Positions 35,113 to 44,583 of a stretch of DNA of 64,000 bases are shown piece by piece. The DNA comes from Isoetes taiwanensis. Taxonomy: Eukaryota > Streptophyta > Lycopodiopsida > Isoetales > Isoetaceae. A program made the position numbers and the translations under genes. Each line of letters begins with the position of its first letter. The stretch's first letter is position 1. Below the pieces are notes generated by a model. The model saw only the letters and a list, made by a program, of their open reading frames with translations. It was not told where the DNA came from and ran no database searches. The stretch covers positions 3,844,109 through 3,908,108 of the forward strand of contig JAJEKV010000004.1 of assembly GCA_021234155.1 (NCBI GenBank). The letters run 5' to 3'.

Positions 35113-37497
35113 TATTTATCTTTACCTATATTACTCACTATATTATGTAAACAAATTTACATTAACAGCTTTCAAACAAGGCAAAGACACGACTCACATA
35201 TCTGCCCTGGATTTTAACCCAGGCCACAATTTCACATTTTTGTCCTATATTTATATGAATATATCCTTAGTAGACTCATCAATGTATTATCCCGTCCAGG
35301 AACCTATTGCATTCATGTTTTACCATTTCCACCAGCTTTCATTCCACCTACGATATCCACATACAGATATTATCCTCTTGTTCCTATACCCATTCATTTA
35401 TTATGTATCCACACTCAATACGATTATCATCATAATTACATTAATTAAACTGTATACGTATCTAATAAGCATAATGACATCTTCCTAAACAGGAAATAAT
35501 TATATTACTGGTCATCAACATAAGAGTATTTATTTCAGTATTTTATCCATCCTATTAACTATTTATCATATTATTATGACTGATATCTACCTTAAACTTA
35601 TCTGTTTCAAAACATCAGAGATATTCATCTTAGCTAAATCCCTTGAGTCTGATTCATAATACAGCCAGCCAAATGATACATTCTTTGGAAAACAAGTGTT
35701 TTTAAAAAATTCCTGTTATCTGTGCAGCACACTCTGCTTGAATCGTTTATTGAAATGATCTCACCAATTATATTTCTGGAGCTCCATTTTTGCTCCAATC
35801 AGTGAGACATGAAACGAACCAACATACTTCAACTCCTAGGAGGTGTAGTTCAGGTTACCTGCATCCAATCATTACACTAGTTAGCATCCATATGGTAACA
35901 GTGCAAGGGACGTCAGGTAAGCTTTTAAACTACACGGCTCTTCGCCCTTCACCTATTGGTTAAAGCAACAACATAAGAACATCCATCTTTTAGAACTACA
36001 TAATTCCAAAAGGTCCCAAAGCAGCATATTAGATACCAGAAATACATGGCAGTTAATGTTAAACCTGCTTTCCAATGAAGTCACTGCCAACCTCTACACA
36101 AAATCATAACATTCATGGGCATGCCCGACAGTAAGCCTATCTGCTTCCCTTGCTTCTATAGATTACACTCGCCTATCTGTTTATATTTAGCCTCACAAGC
36201 ATATCCTCAAAGGAACATCAACATATATGTAATAAAACTATCCATAAACTATCTATCAATATATACAAGCCCATGCCCAATCTCCAGATAAGCAATCATC
36301 ACTAAAGAACAAGCATATATGTTTCCAGGAAAATTTTCCAAGAGTTAAGCCTATTGCTTATGCATAACGTCCATATATTTCAAACACTATTTGCCTCCAT
36401 AACCCATTAAAGACAGAAACCAATTTCTTACACAGTCTATACTTGCATCACCATGCTTATGTCTAAAGATTAACCATTAAATATTAATCATATAAGCATC
36501 TCCAACGTATACTAGCCATACTATTATTTTGTCACAGCCATCTAGTAAGCATCTAAGGAAAGAAATCCTTTGTTCCACAGCCTAATTAATCTAGCAACTC
36601 TCTTTTCATAAAATCACTTGAAAACTTCAAATGTATTCTTAACTACACCAGACTTAAACGTATCAGACCCATCATTATAAAAACCTGTTTATTAGCGCCT
36701 CCTGGCCCAGTTTGTTGTACAGCAGCATTGTTCATCTTCTTTCCAAAGTTGGGTTTTCCAAATTTTCGTGGAGGTCCATTTCCTGCTTCTTGAGCTTTGC
36801 TCCTTCGGCCCTCTCACATAGACACCTTTAGGCATGATTACCAAGCGCTTCACCAAAACAGAACACAAGATTTCTGAGCGCTTCACCAAACCAGAGCACA
36901 ATTGTTTACGAAATGATCAAAGCCGGCAACACCAGCCTAGCACCAACACTTACGAAAAATTCAAAGAGGGCATTTTTAGAATGGGCGCTCTTCTGTATAA
37001 ATACAAATGCCACATATGCAAGCCATGAATCTGGAAAGATTTTCCCTCCAAGTATGCCATGAATACCAGCGGCTCACCTACTCCAATCTTGACCATATTC
37101 TGGAGCCCTTACCCGCTGCGCCGTCAATCTTAACTCAACAACATTCCCGAGAAATATTACCCTAACCCTTAACATTTTTAATATCTACACACATCTATAC
37201 TTTCATACCTTATTTTATTTAAATTCATGTATTCGTACAACTGTATCCTGCAATCCTATACGCCGTCCCTTTGTTTAGGTCTGCCACACTACAAAAACCA
37301 TAATACACATGCCCCAAACGATATCTTTTATCATATTCTCCCATCATATGTTATTTAATCAACCTGCCCCATTCCTTAATGCAAAAGCCATGCCTCATAG
37401 GACCCTTACAATCCCATTATCCATATATTTTTCTTAGCTCCCTAAAGGTCTTTTTCCATCATCACACTCTCATATTCCAACCACCCAAGATCTCCTC
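35113..37497 (-). repeat. Pseudo-LTR of the RT element, downstream (3') copy
   Basis: A 2.39-kb direct repeat nearly identical to 41914-44301. The counterpart of the first exon in this copy (near 36690-36840) is frameshifted by a 5-bp deletion (TTCGG against TTTTCCCCGG), while the upstream copy keeps the frame. Confidence 0.9.
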
Positions 37498-37536
37498 TTC
37501 TTCTTCTTCTTCTTCTTCTTCTTCTTCTTCTTCTTC
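37498..37536. repeat. (TTC)n tract
   Basis: A short 39-bp TTC tract between the downstream repeat and the RT interior. Confidence 0.9.
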
Positions 37537-37567
37537 TCCCGCATCCCTCCCTCGGATAGCAGGATTC

Positions 37568-37633
37568 TTCTTTTCATAAGAAAGGTACTAGGATGTAGGA
37601 CCCTTCTTATGAAAAGAAGGGCCCTACCATCCT
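37568..37633 (-). promoter_or_regulatory. Interlocked inverted repeats at the RT stop codon
   Basis: Arms A (TTCTTTTCATAAGAA, 37568-37582, with TTCTTATGAAAAGAA, 37604-37618) and B (AGGATGTAGGACCC, 37590-37603, with GGGCCCTACCATCCT, 37619-37633) interleave as A-B-A'-B'. The set starts at the RT stop codon (37632-37634) in the 3' untranslated part. The spacers are too short for both long stems together, so alternative hairpins are likelier than a true pseudoknot. The same arrangement with compensatory changes is in each short interior. Confidence 0.65.
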
Positions 37634-39725
37634 ACCCGAGAAGCAAATGTTCTTCTAGACATTTAATCAAGATCTGTACGTCATACAGCAGTCCTGGAAA
37701 CTTTTCCTTGCTGATCATCCTCATAACATTCTCCTGAACGTCCACTTTTTTGAATCCATTATTAACAAACTCCTCCATGAGCTCATTAATATCCTTAGCA
37801 GCTTTATGTGCACTCGTATGTACGTACATATATGGTAGCAATTGAGAAACAATCACCCTGCTAGCATTAAGATAGGGACGGCAACTACTTGCATGTATGA
37901 ATCTCATAATCTGAAAAGGCAATTTTACCCTTTTGTCATATCTCAAGGTCTGATATAAACCAGCAACCTGGTCAATGACTTCGAAGGTTATATTCAGAAA
38001 ATTACCTTTGTAGCCAATAGGTCCAGACCCATCTTCCTTTTCTCTATATAAGGTCTCATCTTTTATTTGTAGAACCTCCAAATCATATAGATTATCAGAT
38101 TCTCTATCATTCTTATCTTTTTGAAAAAACATCCCTAAGTTCCCACCGTTAGGAATAAAGAGATCATCCATAAAACGTCTTGCATCTCTGAATTTAATAA
38201 TATCCTTGAATCTGCCTTGTGATGCCAACTTTTTAATCAGTGAAAACTCATAATAAGATAAATATATATTACACCATTCAGGGGAGCAGGCAAATCCCAT
38301 TGGGATCCCACATTTCTGTCTCCAGACATTTGATCCTTGTATCAAGAAACAATGCTTAAGCAACCAAATATTCAACCTCAAGAATTCAGTATAATCCATG
38401 CATCTCCAATTATTTCCTTCCTGTTTTTTGGAATCCCAAGTATAGGCGATATCATCATCAATGACTTTAAACCATAATTTGTATTTTTCCCCATTACCAC
38501 TCATATATGCAACAGCCATCTCAATGATTTCAGTTAAAACTTCACAAATACTAGATAGGCCTTCAATCGGAATATTTTCATAGCATTTAGAAACATCCGC
38601 TGTAAATATGTCATGTATTTTCTGTGGTAGGTTCAGCATCACTTCATATGTTGAACTAACAATCCAAAATGGGTTGACTTTCCCTGGTATAAGCACATTT
38701 ATCTTACTCAGTAACTCCATATATGTATTTGGAAGCACATCCAAAATACCTCTCAATCCCCTGGTCACAATTTTTGATGGCAAAGTAAAGACCGTACGGT
38801 TGGCATTTGTAATCCATCTGAATTCATCTTTATGCGCTTTAAAGGTACCTAAAAGATATGGGATTTTATCTTTGTATGGACAATCCAACCCAAAACAGTC
38901 CCGTAAATCATCTGCTATCTTCTCCAATATCAGATCTTTGCTCACATTACATTTTTCAAAATCTGGTCCATACAATCTGGCTCTTGCCATATCCCGTACA
39001 AACCAAGGGCATATAAATGAAGGAACATTGGAAGCCTTATCTACCCCAGCGATATAGAGATTTTTTACCAGCCATTTCATACCATTGCTAACATCTTTAT
39101 CATACAAAGCACATTTGGTTCTGCTTTGTTTATCAATAATCTTTTCAGCTTTTCCTCTGATATCCTTCACTAAGCTGCTTATTATCCCATTTCTTTCATA
39201 AGGATGCAAAATTATTCCCCTTCCTTCATGCATATCAAATAAACGCTCAAGTCCAGCTTTTACGTCTTTAGCAAATCCAACTAAACATAATGGCTTATCC
39301 GGAATATAGTTCAATCCCTTTTTAAACATATTTCTTAATTCCCGTGATTTGATAATCTTCAAATCCATCGTTCTAACATGTCCAACCTTTTTATCAATAA
39401 ATGTAGCCATACCAGGCTTATGACACACACATTTGGGCACATCTTCATCAGCAAATATTCTAAAAGGCTTGTACATGTAGTCCAATAGCTGTTTATCATA
39501 TTTCCATCCTATTCCTGTCTCTTCCATTATTTTTTCACTAACAAAATCCCCAAGTCTTTTTTTCAAGTATTCTTTAATGCATGATCTGATATCAACCTTG
39601 TCAATAATTTTGGAACTGAAGGTGAAGTGGATTCTAACCTTCCCTCTGGATAATCCTTTCCCATTATTCAGGATCTTCCTACCGCTGGGGCAGTGCTTTA
39701 TATTTCTGAAGGTCTCAGGCCAGTC
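37632..39725 (-). CDS. Penelope-like reverse transcriptase exon, about 697 codons
   Basis: The frame is open from an acceptor (CTTGTATAG, exon start 39725) to a TAG at 37634-37632. Numbering from the TTG codon at 39566: a PLE-style DKASN..FIC box lies at about 176-186, an RT2-like LLGTFKAHKD at 238-247, motif A FTADVSKCY with Asp324, motif B GIPMGFACSP at 420-429, motif C FMDD at 465-468 with both catalytic aspartates, and a thumb-like region to residue 644. No RNase H, integrase, protease or C-terminal GIY-YIG domain is seen. All key RT residues look intact. It would copy element RNA into DNA. The closest known group is probably the endonuclease-lacking PLEs, by inference only. Confidence 0.75.
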   Translation of the reverse strand, partial: DWPETFRNIKHCPSGRKILNNGKGLSRGKVRIHFTFSSKIIDKVDIRSCIKEYLKKRLGDFVSEKIMEETGIGWKYDKQLLDYMYKPFRIFADEDVPKCVCHKPGMATFIDKKVGHVRTMDLKIIKSRELRNMFKKGLNYIPDKPLCLVGFAKDVKAGLERLFDMHEGRGIILHPYERNGIISSLVKDIRGKAEKIIDKQSRTKCALYDKDVSNGMKWLVKNLYIAGVDKASNVPSFICPWFVRDMARARLYGPDFEKCNVSKDLILEKIADDLRDCFGLDCPYKDKIPYLLGTFKAHKDEFRWITNANRTVFTLPSKIVTRGLRGILDVLPNTYMELLSKINVLIPGKVNPFWIVSSTYEVMLNLPQKIHDIFTADVSKCYENIPIEGLSSICEVLTEIIEMAVAYMSGNGEKYKLWFKVIDDDIAYTWDSKKQEGNNWRCMDYTEFLRLNIWLLKHCFLIQGSNVWRQKCGIPMGFACSPEWCNIYLSYYEFSLIKKLASQGRFKDIIKFRDARRFMDDLFIPNGGNLGMFFQKDKNDRESDNLYDLEVLQIKDETLYREKEDGSGPIGYKGNFLNITFEVIDQVAGLYQTLRYDKRVKLPFQIMRFIHASSCRPYLNASRVIVSQLLPYMYVHTSAHKAAKDINELMEEFVNNGFKKVDVQENVMRMISKEKFPGLLYDVQILIKCLEEHLLLG

Positions 39726-40214
39726 CTATACAAGCATAAATTATGTATTAGAAACGCATAACTTTCAGCCCTTATTTATCATACATCAACTATATACACC
39801 TCCTGTTACTAAGAATAACAGAAAGTCAAAATACCAAAATATAGCCCACATATGAGCTTATGTATTATAGAGATAGGAACCAGATCATAACTATAAATCC
39901 GCATATGTATTAATCGATAGCATATTACAAAATTTGGCAGATCACATTGTGAACATTTGCCATGCGCTCAGTATTCTGGAACCCACAAAATGTCAAAAGA
40001 TGACTATCTATTGAAAGAGCCTGCAACTATTAATCTTTTTTGTGCTTCATTTTCTCCTACTATATGTGATCGCTCCTAGTAATGTACTCCCAAAAAATAT
40101 TATACTATACATTGGGTATCAGTGGACCCAAAAGTATAAACTGCAGATCAGCAGAAATCAATGTATTAGCTCAATGGACTAATATCATGATAGTGTGCTC
40201 GAGATAGTTATTAC
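39726..40214 (-). other. Predicted intron between the ORF1-like and RT exons
   Basis: The 489-bp interval runs from donor AACAG|GTAATAAC (40214) to acceptor TTGTATAG (39726) on the minus strand. It is AT-rich. It contains the GGGTATCAGTGGACCC motif near 40115, related to the GGGTGCAGTGGACCC motif duplicated in the short interiors. Confidence 0.5.
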
Positions 40215-41726
40215 CTGTTATTCCACTTAGTACAACAGCCGGTCCTGTTTTATATCACACCCTTTAAACATGTCAACCGGCCTGCTACCCTTTGAGACAG
40301 AGGCTTCCCCAGGGGTACATGCAACTATAGAATCTGTAAGATCTATCACTGGTTCAATAGTTTGTACACTGGCACTAGTCCCAGTACTACTGCGCATTAT
40401 CCTTGGGGGCTGATATGAATCACTCCCTCCTGTAGACATCTGTGTCTGCGCAGTAACAGCATAATCCGCCTTGCTTTGTTTGAATTTTCCTGTCATAAAC
40501 TCACTGTTTTTTAACATCATTTCGCATACCTCTACCAGCTTTGTATTCCCAAACGTAAGCTTGACATCACAGTTCGGATTAGCAGCCAATTTATTTGTCA
40601 TTTTGATCATCATTTCCCGTACTTGTAAGTAGGCCAGATGTGCCATGATAGGCTTTTTTAAGTTCTGCTGGACAAAAAACAAGAACGTCCCCATCCTTCC
40701 AGCAGGGGTAAACTTTGGATACACACGTTCCAAATGATTAAATGTAAACCACAGAGCCTGCTCCAGCCAAGTAATTGTATCAGAGCATGGTGCATTACAA
40801 TTACATTTGACATATGGGCTAAAGCTTCTCCAAACCCTATGAATGTAGGAGTAATTCCTTTCAATATCAGCATATGCCATATGGGCCTTGATATTCATAG
40901 TAGTACCTGTATTACTCTTACACCTTTTGTCAAAAAGATCCATGCCAAAAGGAAAATTAATTTCCATTCTATCCACAATCTTAGTCAGATTATTGGCTGA
41001 GTTTGTAACATCCAGCAGCTGTTCACTTGTCAAATTTGCCATAAGAGACCAAGCTCTTGTACTAATAGGCGCCAATGTACTATAGTTCTGGCTCCTCCAA
41101 AGACCATGTTGAAATTCTTCTCCTAGCCATTCGATGGCCATTTCAGATATGATGGGGAACCTAAGACAGTTCTGTAAAGTTAGCCGCACAAGTTCACCTT
41201 TCTCCACATCTTTAGCTTTAGCATCGACCTCCTGTCTCAGAACATCCAAATCAACTTTAGGCACATATCGGGCAAATCCTTGGGGAGCTGTCTCATCAAG
41301 TATCACATTTTCTTGCATATTTCTAAGACTATCATCTGCTTCAAACGTACAGTCATTCAAACAGTGCTCTTTCTCCAAAAAAGTGACCCCAAATTTGAAT
41401 TCCACAGCTAGCACATCATCCAACTCAGTCCTATCAGCAAGGATGTCCTGGGTTTCAGTAAACACCTGTTGTATAATCTCCAAGCAATCTTTGGTTACCA
41501 TCTTCTTTTCATCAAGTTTCATAAAAATCTCTACCCAAGAGCTAAATCCAAGGTGGTTTACTGGCGATACAGCCCCTAAGGCCAGTGTACTGTGCAGTCC
41601 CAGAATAGCTTCATGAATTTCAGTATTTGGTATCATATAGATAATAGACTGTACTGCCAGATTTGGTGCATTACCCAATCTTCCGTATCCCAAGTTCATC
41701 AACTGATTTATCCAACCCACTCTATT
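40215..41726 (-). CDS. Unrecognised element-encoded protein exon (ORF1-like), 499 codons to stop
   Basis: The exon begins after a strong acceptor (GACTTTTTCAG) at 41726 and is open to a TAA at 40229-40227. A GTG at 41720 is the first possible start, so translation probably begins in an upstream exon. The protein is helical and acidic to neutral. Numbering from GTG, it has a cysteine cluster KCNCNAPCSD at 305-314, a Ser/Thr/Gln-rich tail, and near the C-terminus PVIDLTD (457-463), a textbook SUMO-interacting motif pattern. No gag zinc knuckle or RRM is visible. It may be the element's RNA-binding partner, by position only. After the stop the frame reads TAA GTG GAA TAA CAG to the donor. Confidence 0.6.
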
Positions 41727-43484
41727 CTGAAAAAGTCAGCATATACGATCTGTTAATTATCGATCCAACAATTAATTTAGCCTATTCTTAGAGGAATGCC
41801 TTATAGTAGTATATGTACGTATCTAAAACAGCAAATACTATAAGCAGAATAGGACTGGAATGTGAGTGTGTTTGCTGGAAATATCCAGCAAGCAGAAATC
41901 CCAATTTCTTCTTCGATTTATCTTTACCTATATTACTCACTATATTATGTAAACAAATTTACATTAACAGCTTTCAAACAAGGCAAAGACACGACTCACA
42001 TATCTGCCCTGGATTTTAACCCAGGCCACAATTTCACATTTTTGTCCTATATTTATATGAATATATCCTTAGTAGACTCATCAATGTATTATCCCGTCCA
42101 GGAACCTATTGCATTCATGTTTTACCATTTCCACCAGCTTTCATTCCACCTACGATATCCACATACAGATATTATCCTCTTGTTCCTATACCCATTCATT
42201 TATTATGTATCCACACTCAATACGATTATCATCATAATTACATTAATTAAACTGTATACGTATCTAATAAGCATAATGACATCTTCCTAAACAGGAAATA
42301 ATTATATTACTGGTCATCAACATAAGAGTATTTATTTCAGTATTTTATCCATCCTATTAACTATTTATCATATTATTATGACTGATATCTACCTTAAACT
42401 TATCTGTTTCAAAACATCAGAGATATTCATCTTAGCTAAATCCCTTGAGTCTGATTCATAATACAGCCAGCCAAATGATACATTCTTTGGAAAACAAGTG
42501 TTTTAAAAATTCACATTATCGTGGCAAAGACACTCTGCTTGAATCGTTTATTGAAATGATCTCACCAATTATATTTCTGGAGCTCCATTTTTGCTCCAAT
42601 CAGTGAGACATGAAACGAACCAACATACTTCAACTCCTAGGAGGTGTAGTTCAGGTTACCTGCATCCAATCATTACACTAGTTAGCATCCATATGGTAAC
42701 AGTGCAAGGGACGTCAGGTAAGCTTTTAAACTACTGACTCTTAAGCCCTTCACCTATTGGTTAAAGCAACAACATAAGAACATCCATCTTTTAGAACTAC
42801 ATAATTCCAAAAGGTCCCAAAGCAGCATATTAGATACCAGAAATACATGGCAGTTAATGTTAAACCTGCTTTCCAATGAAGTCACTGCCAACCTCTACAC
42901 AAAATCATAACATTCATGGGCATGCCCGACAGTAAGCCTATCTGCTTCCCTTGCTTCTATAGATTACACTCGCCTATCTGTTTATATTTAGCCTCACAAG
43001 CATATCCTCAAAGGAACATCAACATATATGTAATAAAACTATCCATAAACTATCTATCAATATATACAAGCCCATGCCCAATCTCCAGATAAGCAATCAT
43101 CACTAAAGAATAAGCATATATGTTTCCAGGAAAATTTTCCAAGAGTTAAGCCTATTGCTTATGCATAACGTCCATATATTTCAAACACTATTTGCCTCCA
43201 TAACCCATTAAAGACAGAAACCAATTTCTTACACAGTCTATACTTGCATCACCATGCTTATGTCTAAAGATTAACCATTAAATATTAATCATATAAGCAT
43301 CTCCAACGTATACTAGCCATACTATTATTTTGTCACAGCATCTAGTAAGCATCTAAGGAAAGAAATCCTTTGTTCCACAGCCTAATTAATCTAGCAACTC
43401 TCTTTTTCATAACTGTACTGAAAACTTCAACTGTATTCTTATCTATACCAGACTTAAACGTATCAGACACATCATTATAAAAAC
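41727..43484 (-). other. Predicted first intron spanning the pseudo-LTR border
   Basis: The donor AAACAG|GTTTTTAT at 43485/43484 and acceptor TTTTTCAG at 41727 are both in phase 0. The 1,758-bp intron would cover most of the upstream repeat's 3' part and the junction hairpin. Inferred from splice signals and frame only. Confidence 0.45.
41872..41891 (-). promoter_or_regulatory. Junction hairpin at the interior/pseudo-LTR border
   Basis: TTGCTGGA, loop AATA, TCCAGCAA forms a perfect 8-bp stem 22 bp before the repeat starts. The small subfamily has TTGCCAGA and TCTGGCAA at the same place, so two base pairs changed on both sides and pairing is preserved. Confidence 0.7.
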
Positions 43485-43640
43485 CTGTTTATTGGCGCCT
43501 CCTGGCACAGTTTGTTGTACAGCAGCAATGTTCGTCTTCTTTCCAAAGTTGGGTTTTCCAAATTTTCGTGGAGGTCCATTTCCTGCTTCTTGAGCTTTGC
43601 TCCTTTTCCCCGGCCCTCTCGCATAGACTCCTTTAGGCAT
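43485..43640 (-). CDS. Candidate first coding exon inside the pseudo-LTR, 52 aa
   Basis: An ATG at 43640-43638 opens a 52-codon frame that begins MPKGVYARGPGKRSKAQEAG and ends at the phase-0 donor AAACAG|GT. Splicing to 41726 keeps frame with the ORF1-like exon. The peptide is strongly basic (many Lys/Arg, Gly and Pro), as in nucleic-acid-binding or nuclear-targeting tails. The matching sequence in the downstream repeat is frameshifted, as expected if only the upstream copy is used. Confidence 0.5.
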
Positions 43641-43800
43641 GATTACCAAGCGCTTCACCAAAACAGAACACAAGATTTCTGAGCGCTTCACCAAACCAGA
43701 GCACAATTGTTTACGAAATGATCAAAGCCGGCAACACCAGCCTAGCACCAACACTTACGAAAAATTCAAAGAGGGCATTTTTAGAATGGGCGCTCTTCTG

Positions 43801-43808
43801 TATAAATA
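43801..43808 (-). promoter_or_regulatory. Possible TATA-like element for the RT element
   Basis: The minus strand reads TATTTATA about 160 bp upstream of the first-exon ATG. It is a weak match to plant TATA boxes. The AT-rich setting makes chance occurrence possible. Confidence 0.25.
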
Positions 43809-44301
43809 CAAATGCCACATATGCAAGCCATGAATCTGGAAAGATTTTCCCTCCAAGTATGCCATGAATACCAGCGGCTCACCTACTCCAATCTTGACCA
43901 TATTCTGGAGCCCTTACCGCAAGGCAATCAATCTTAACTCAACAACATTCCCGAGAAATATTACCCTAACCCTTAACATTTTTAATATCTACACACATCT
44001 ATACTTTCATACCTTATTTTATTTAAATTCATGTATTCGTACAACTGTATCCTGCAATCCTATACGCCGTCCCTTTGTTTAGGTCTGCCACACTACAAAA
44101 ACCATAATACACATGCCCCAAACGATATCTTTTATCATATTCTCCCATCATATGTTATTTAATCAACCTGCCCCATTCCTTAATGCAAAAGCCATGCCTC
44201 ATAGGACCCTTACAATCCCATTATCCATATATTTTTCTTAGCTCCCTAAAGGTCTTTTTCCATCATCACACTCTCATATTCCAACCACCCAAGATCTCCT
44301 C

Positions 44302-44583
44302 TTCTTCTTCTTCTTCTTCTTCTTCTTCTTCTTCTTCTTCTTCTTCTTCTTCTTCTTCTTCTTTTCTTCTTCTTCTTCTTCTTCTTCTTCTTCTTCTTCT
44401 TCTTCTTCTTCTTCTTCTTCTTCTTCTTCTTCTTCTTCTTCTTCTTCTTCTTCTTCTTCTTCTTCTTCTTCTTTCTTCTTCTTCTTCTTCTTCTTCTTCT
44501 TCTTCTTCTTCTTCTTCTTCTTCTTCTTCTTCTTCTTCTTCTTCTTCTTCTTCTTCTTCTTCTTCTTCTTCTTCTTCTTCTTC
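44302..44583. repeat. (TTC)n tract, right edge of the array
   Basis: About 282 bp of TTC with two one-base interruptions (near 44363 and 44473). It is the longest of the seven tracts and lies at the 5' end of the RT element on the minus strand. Confidence 0.95.

Larger units (their letters stand above)
41914..44301 (-). repeat. Pseudo-LTR of the RT element, upstream (5') copy
   Basis: The 2.39-kb repeat starts CGATTTATCTTTACC and ends at the long TTC tract. It carries the only intact copy of the candidate first exon and a TATTTATA on the minus strand at 43801-43808, about 160 bp before that exon's ATG. Confidence 0.9.
22622..44583 (-). mobile_element. Composite tandem array of Penelope-like retroelements
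   Basis: The 22-kb block consists of six long direct repeats, seven (TTC)n tracts and four internal segments, all in one orientation. Reading up in coordinates: TTC, repeat, TTC, interior, repeat, TTC, interior, repeat, TTC, interior, repeat, TTC, repeat, TTC, RT-bearing interior, repeat, TTC. The first four repeats form a 2.7-kb subfamily with 0.36-kb interiors. The last two form a 2.39-kb subfamily flanking the RT gene. Long terminal direct repeats, head-to-tail arrays, introns in the coding region and an RT without RNase H or integrase together fit PLEs with pseudo-LTRs. A novel retroelement class is the alternative. Confidence 0.7.

Noticed and set aside
35758-35807. Hammerhead ribozyme reading of the CTGAT-stem-GAAA structure
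   Set aside because: The core reads CTGATTG in place of CTGATGA and the cleavage position would be G. It is treated as a plain structured element.
37568-37633. Simple rho-independent-type terminator
   Set aside because: The setting is a plant nuclear genome, and the interlocked conserved arms are not a single stem followed by a U tract.
38608-39057. 149-aa plus-strand ORF
   Set aside because: A shadow of the RT exon on the opposite strand, with no independent support.
41134-41616. 160-aa plus-strand ORF
   Set aside because: A shadow of the ORF1-like exon; Ser-rich composition arises from the reverse complement.
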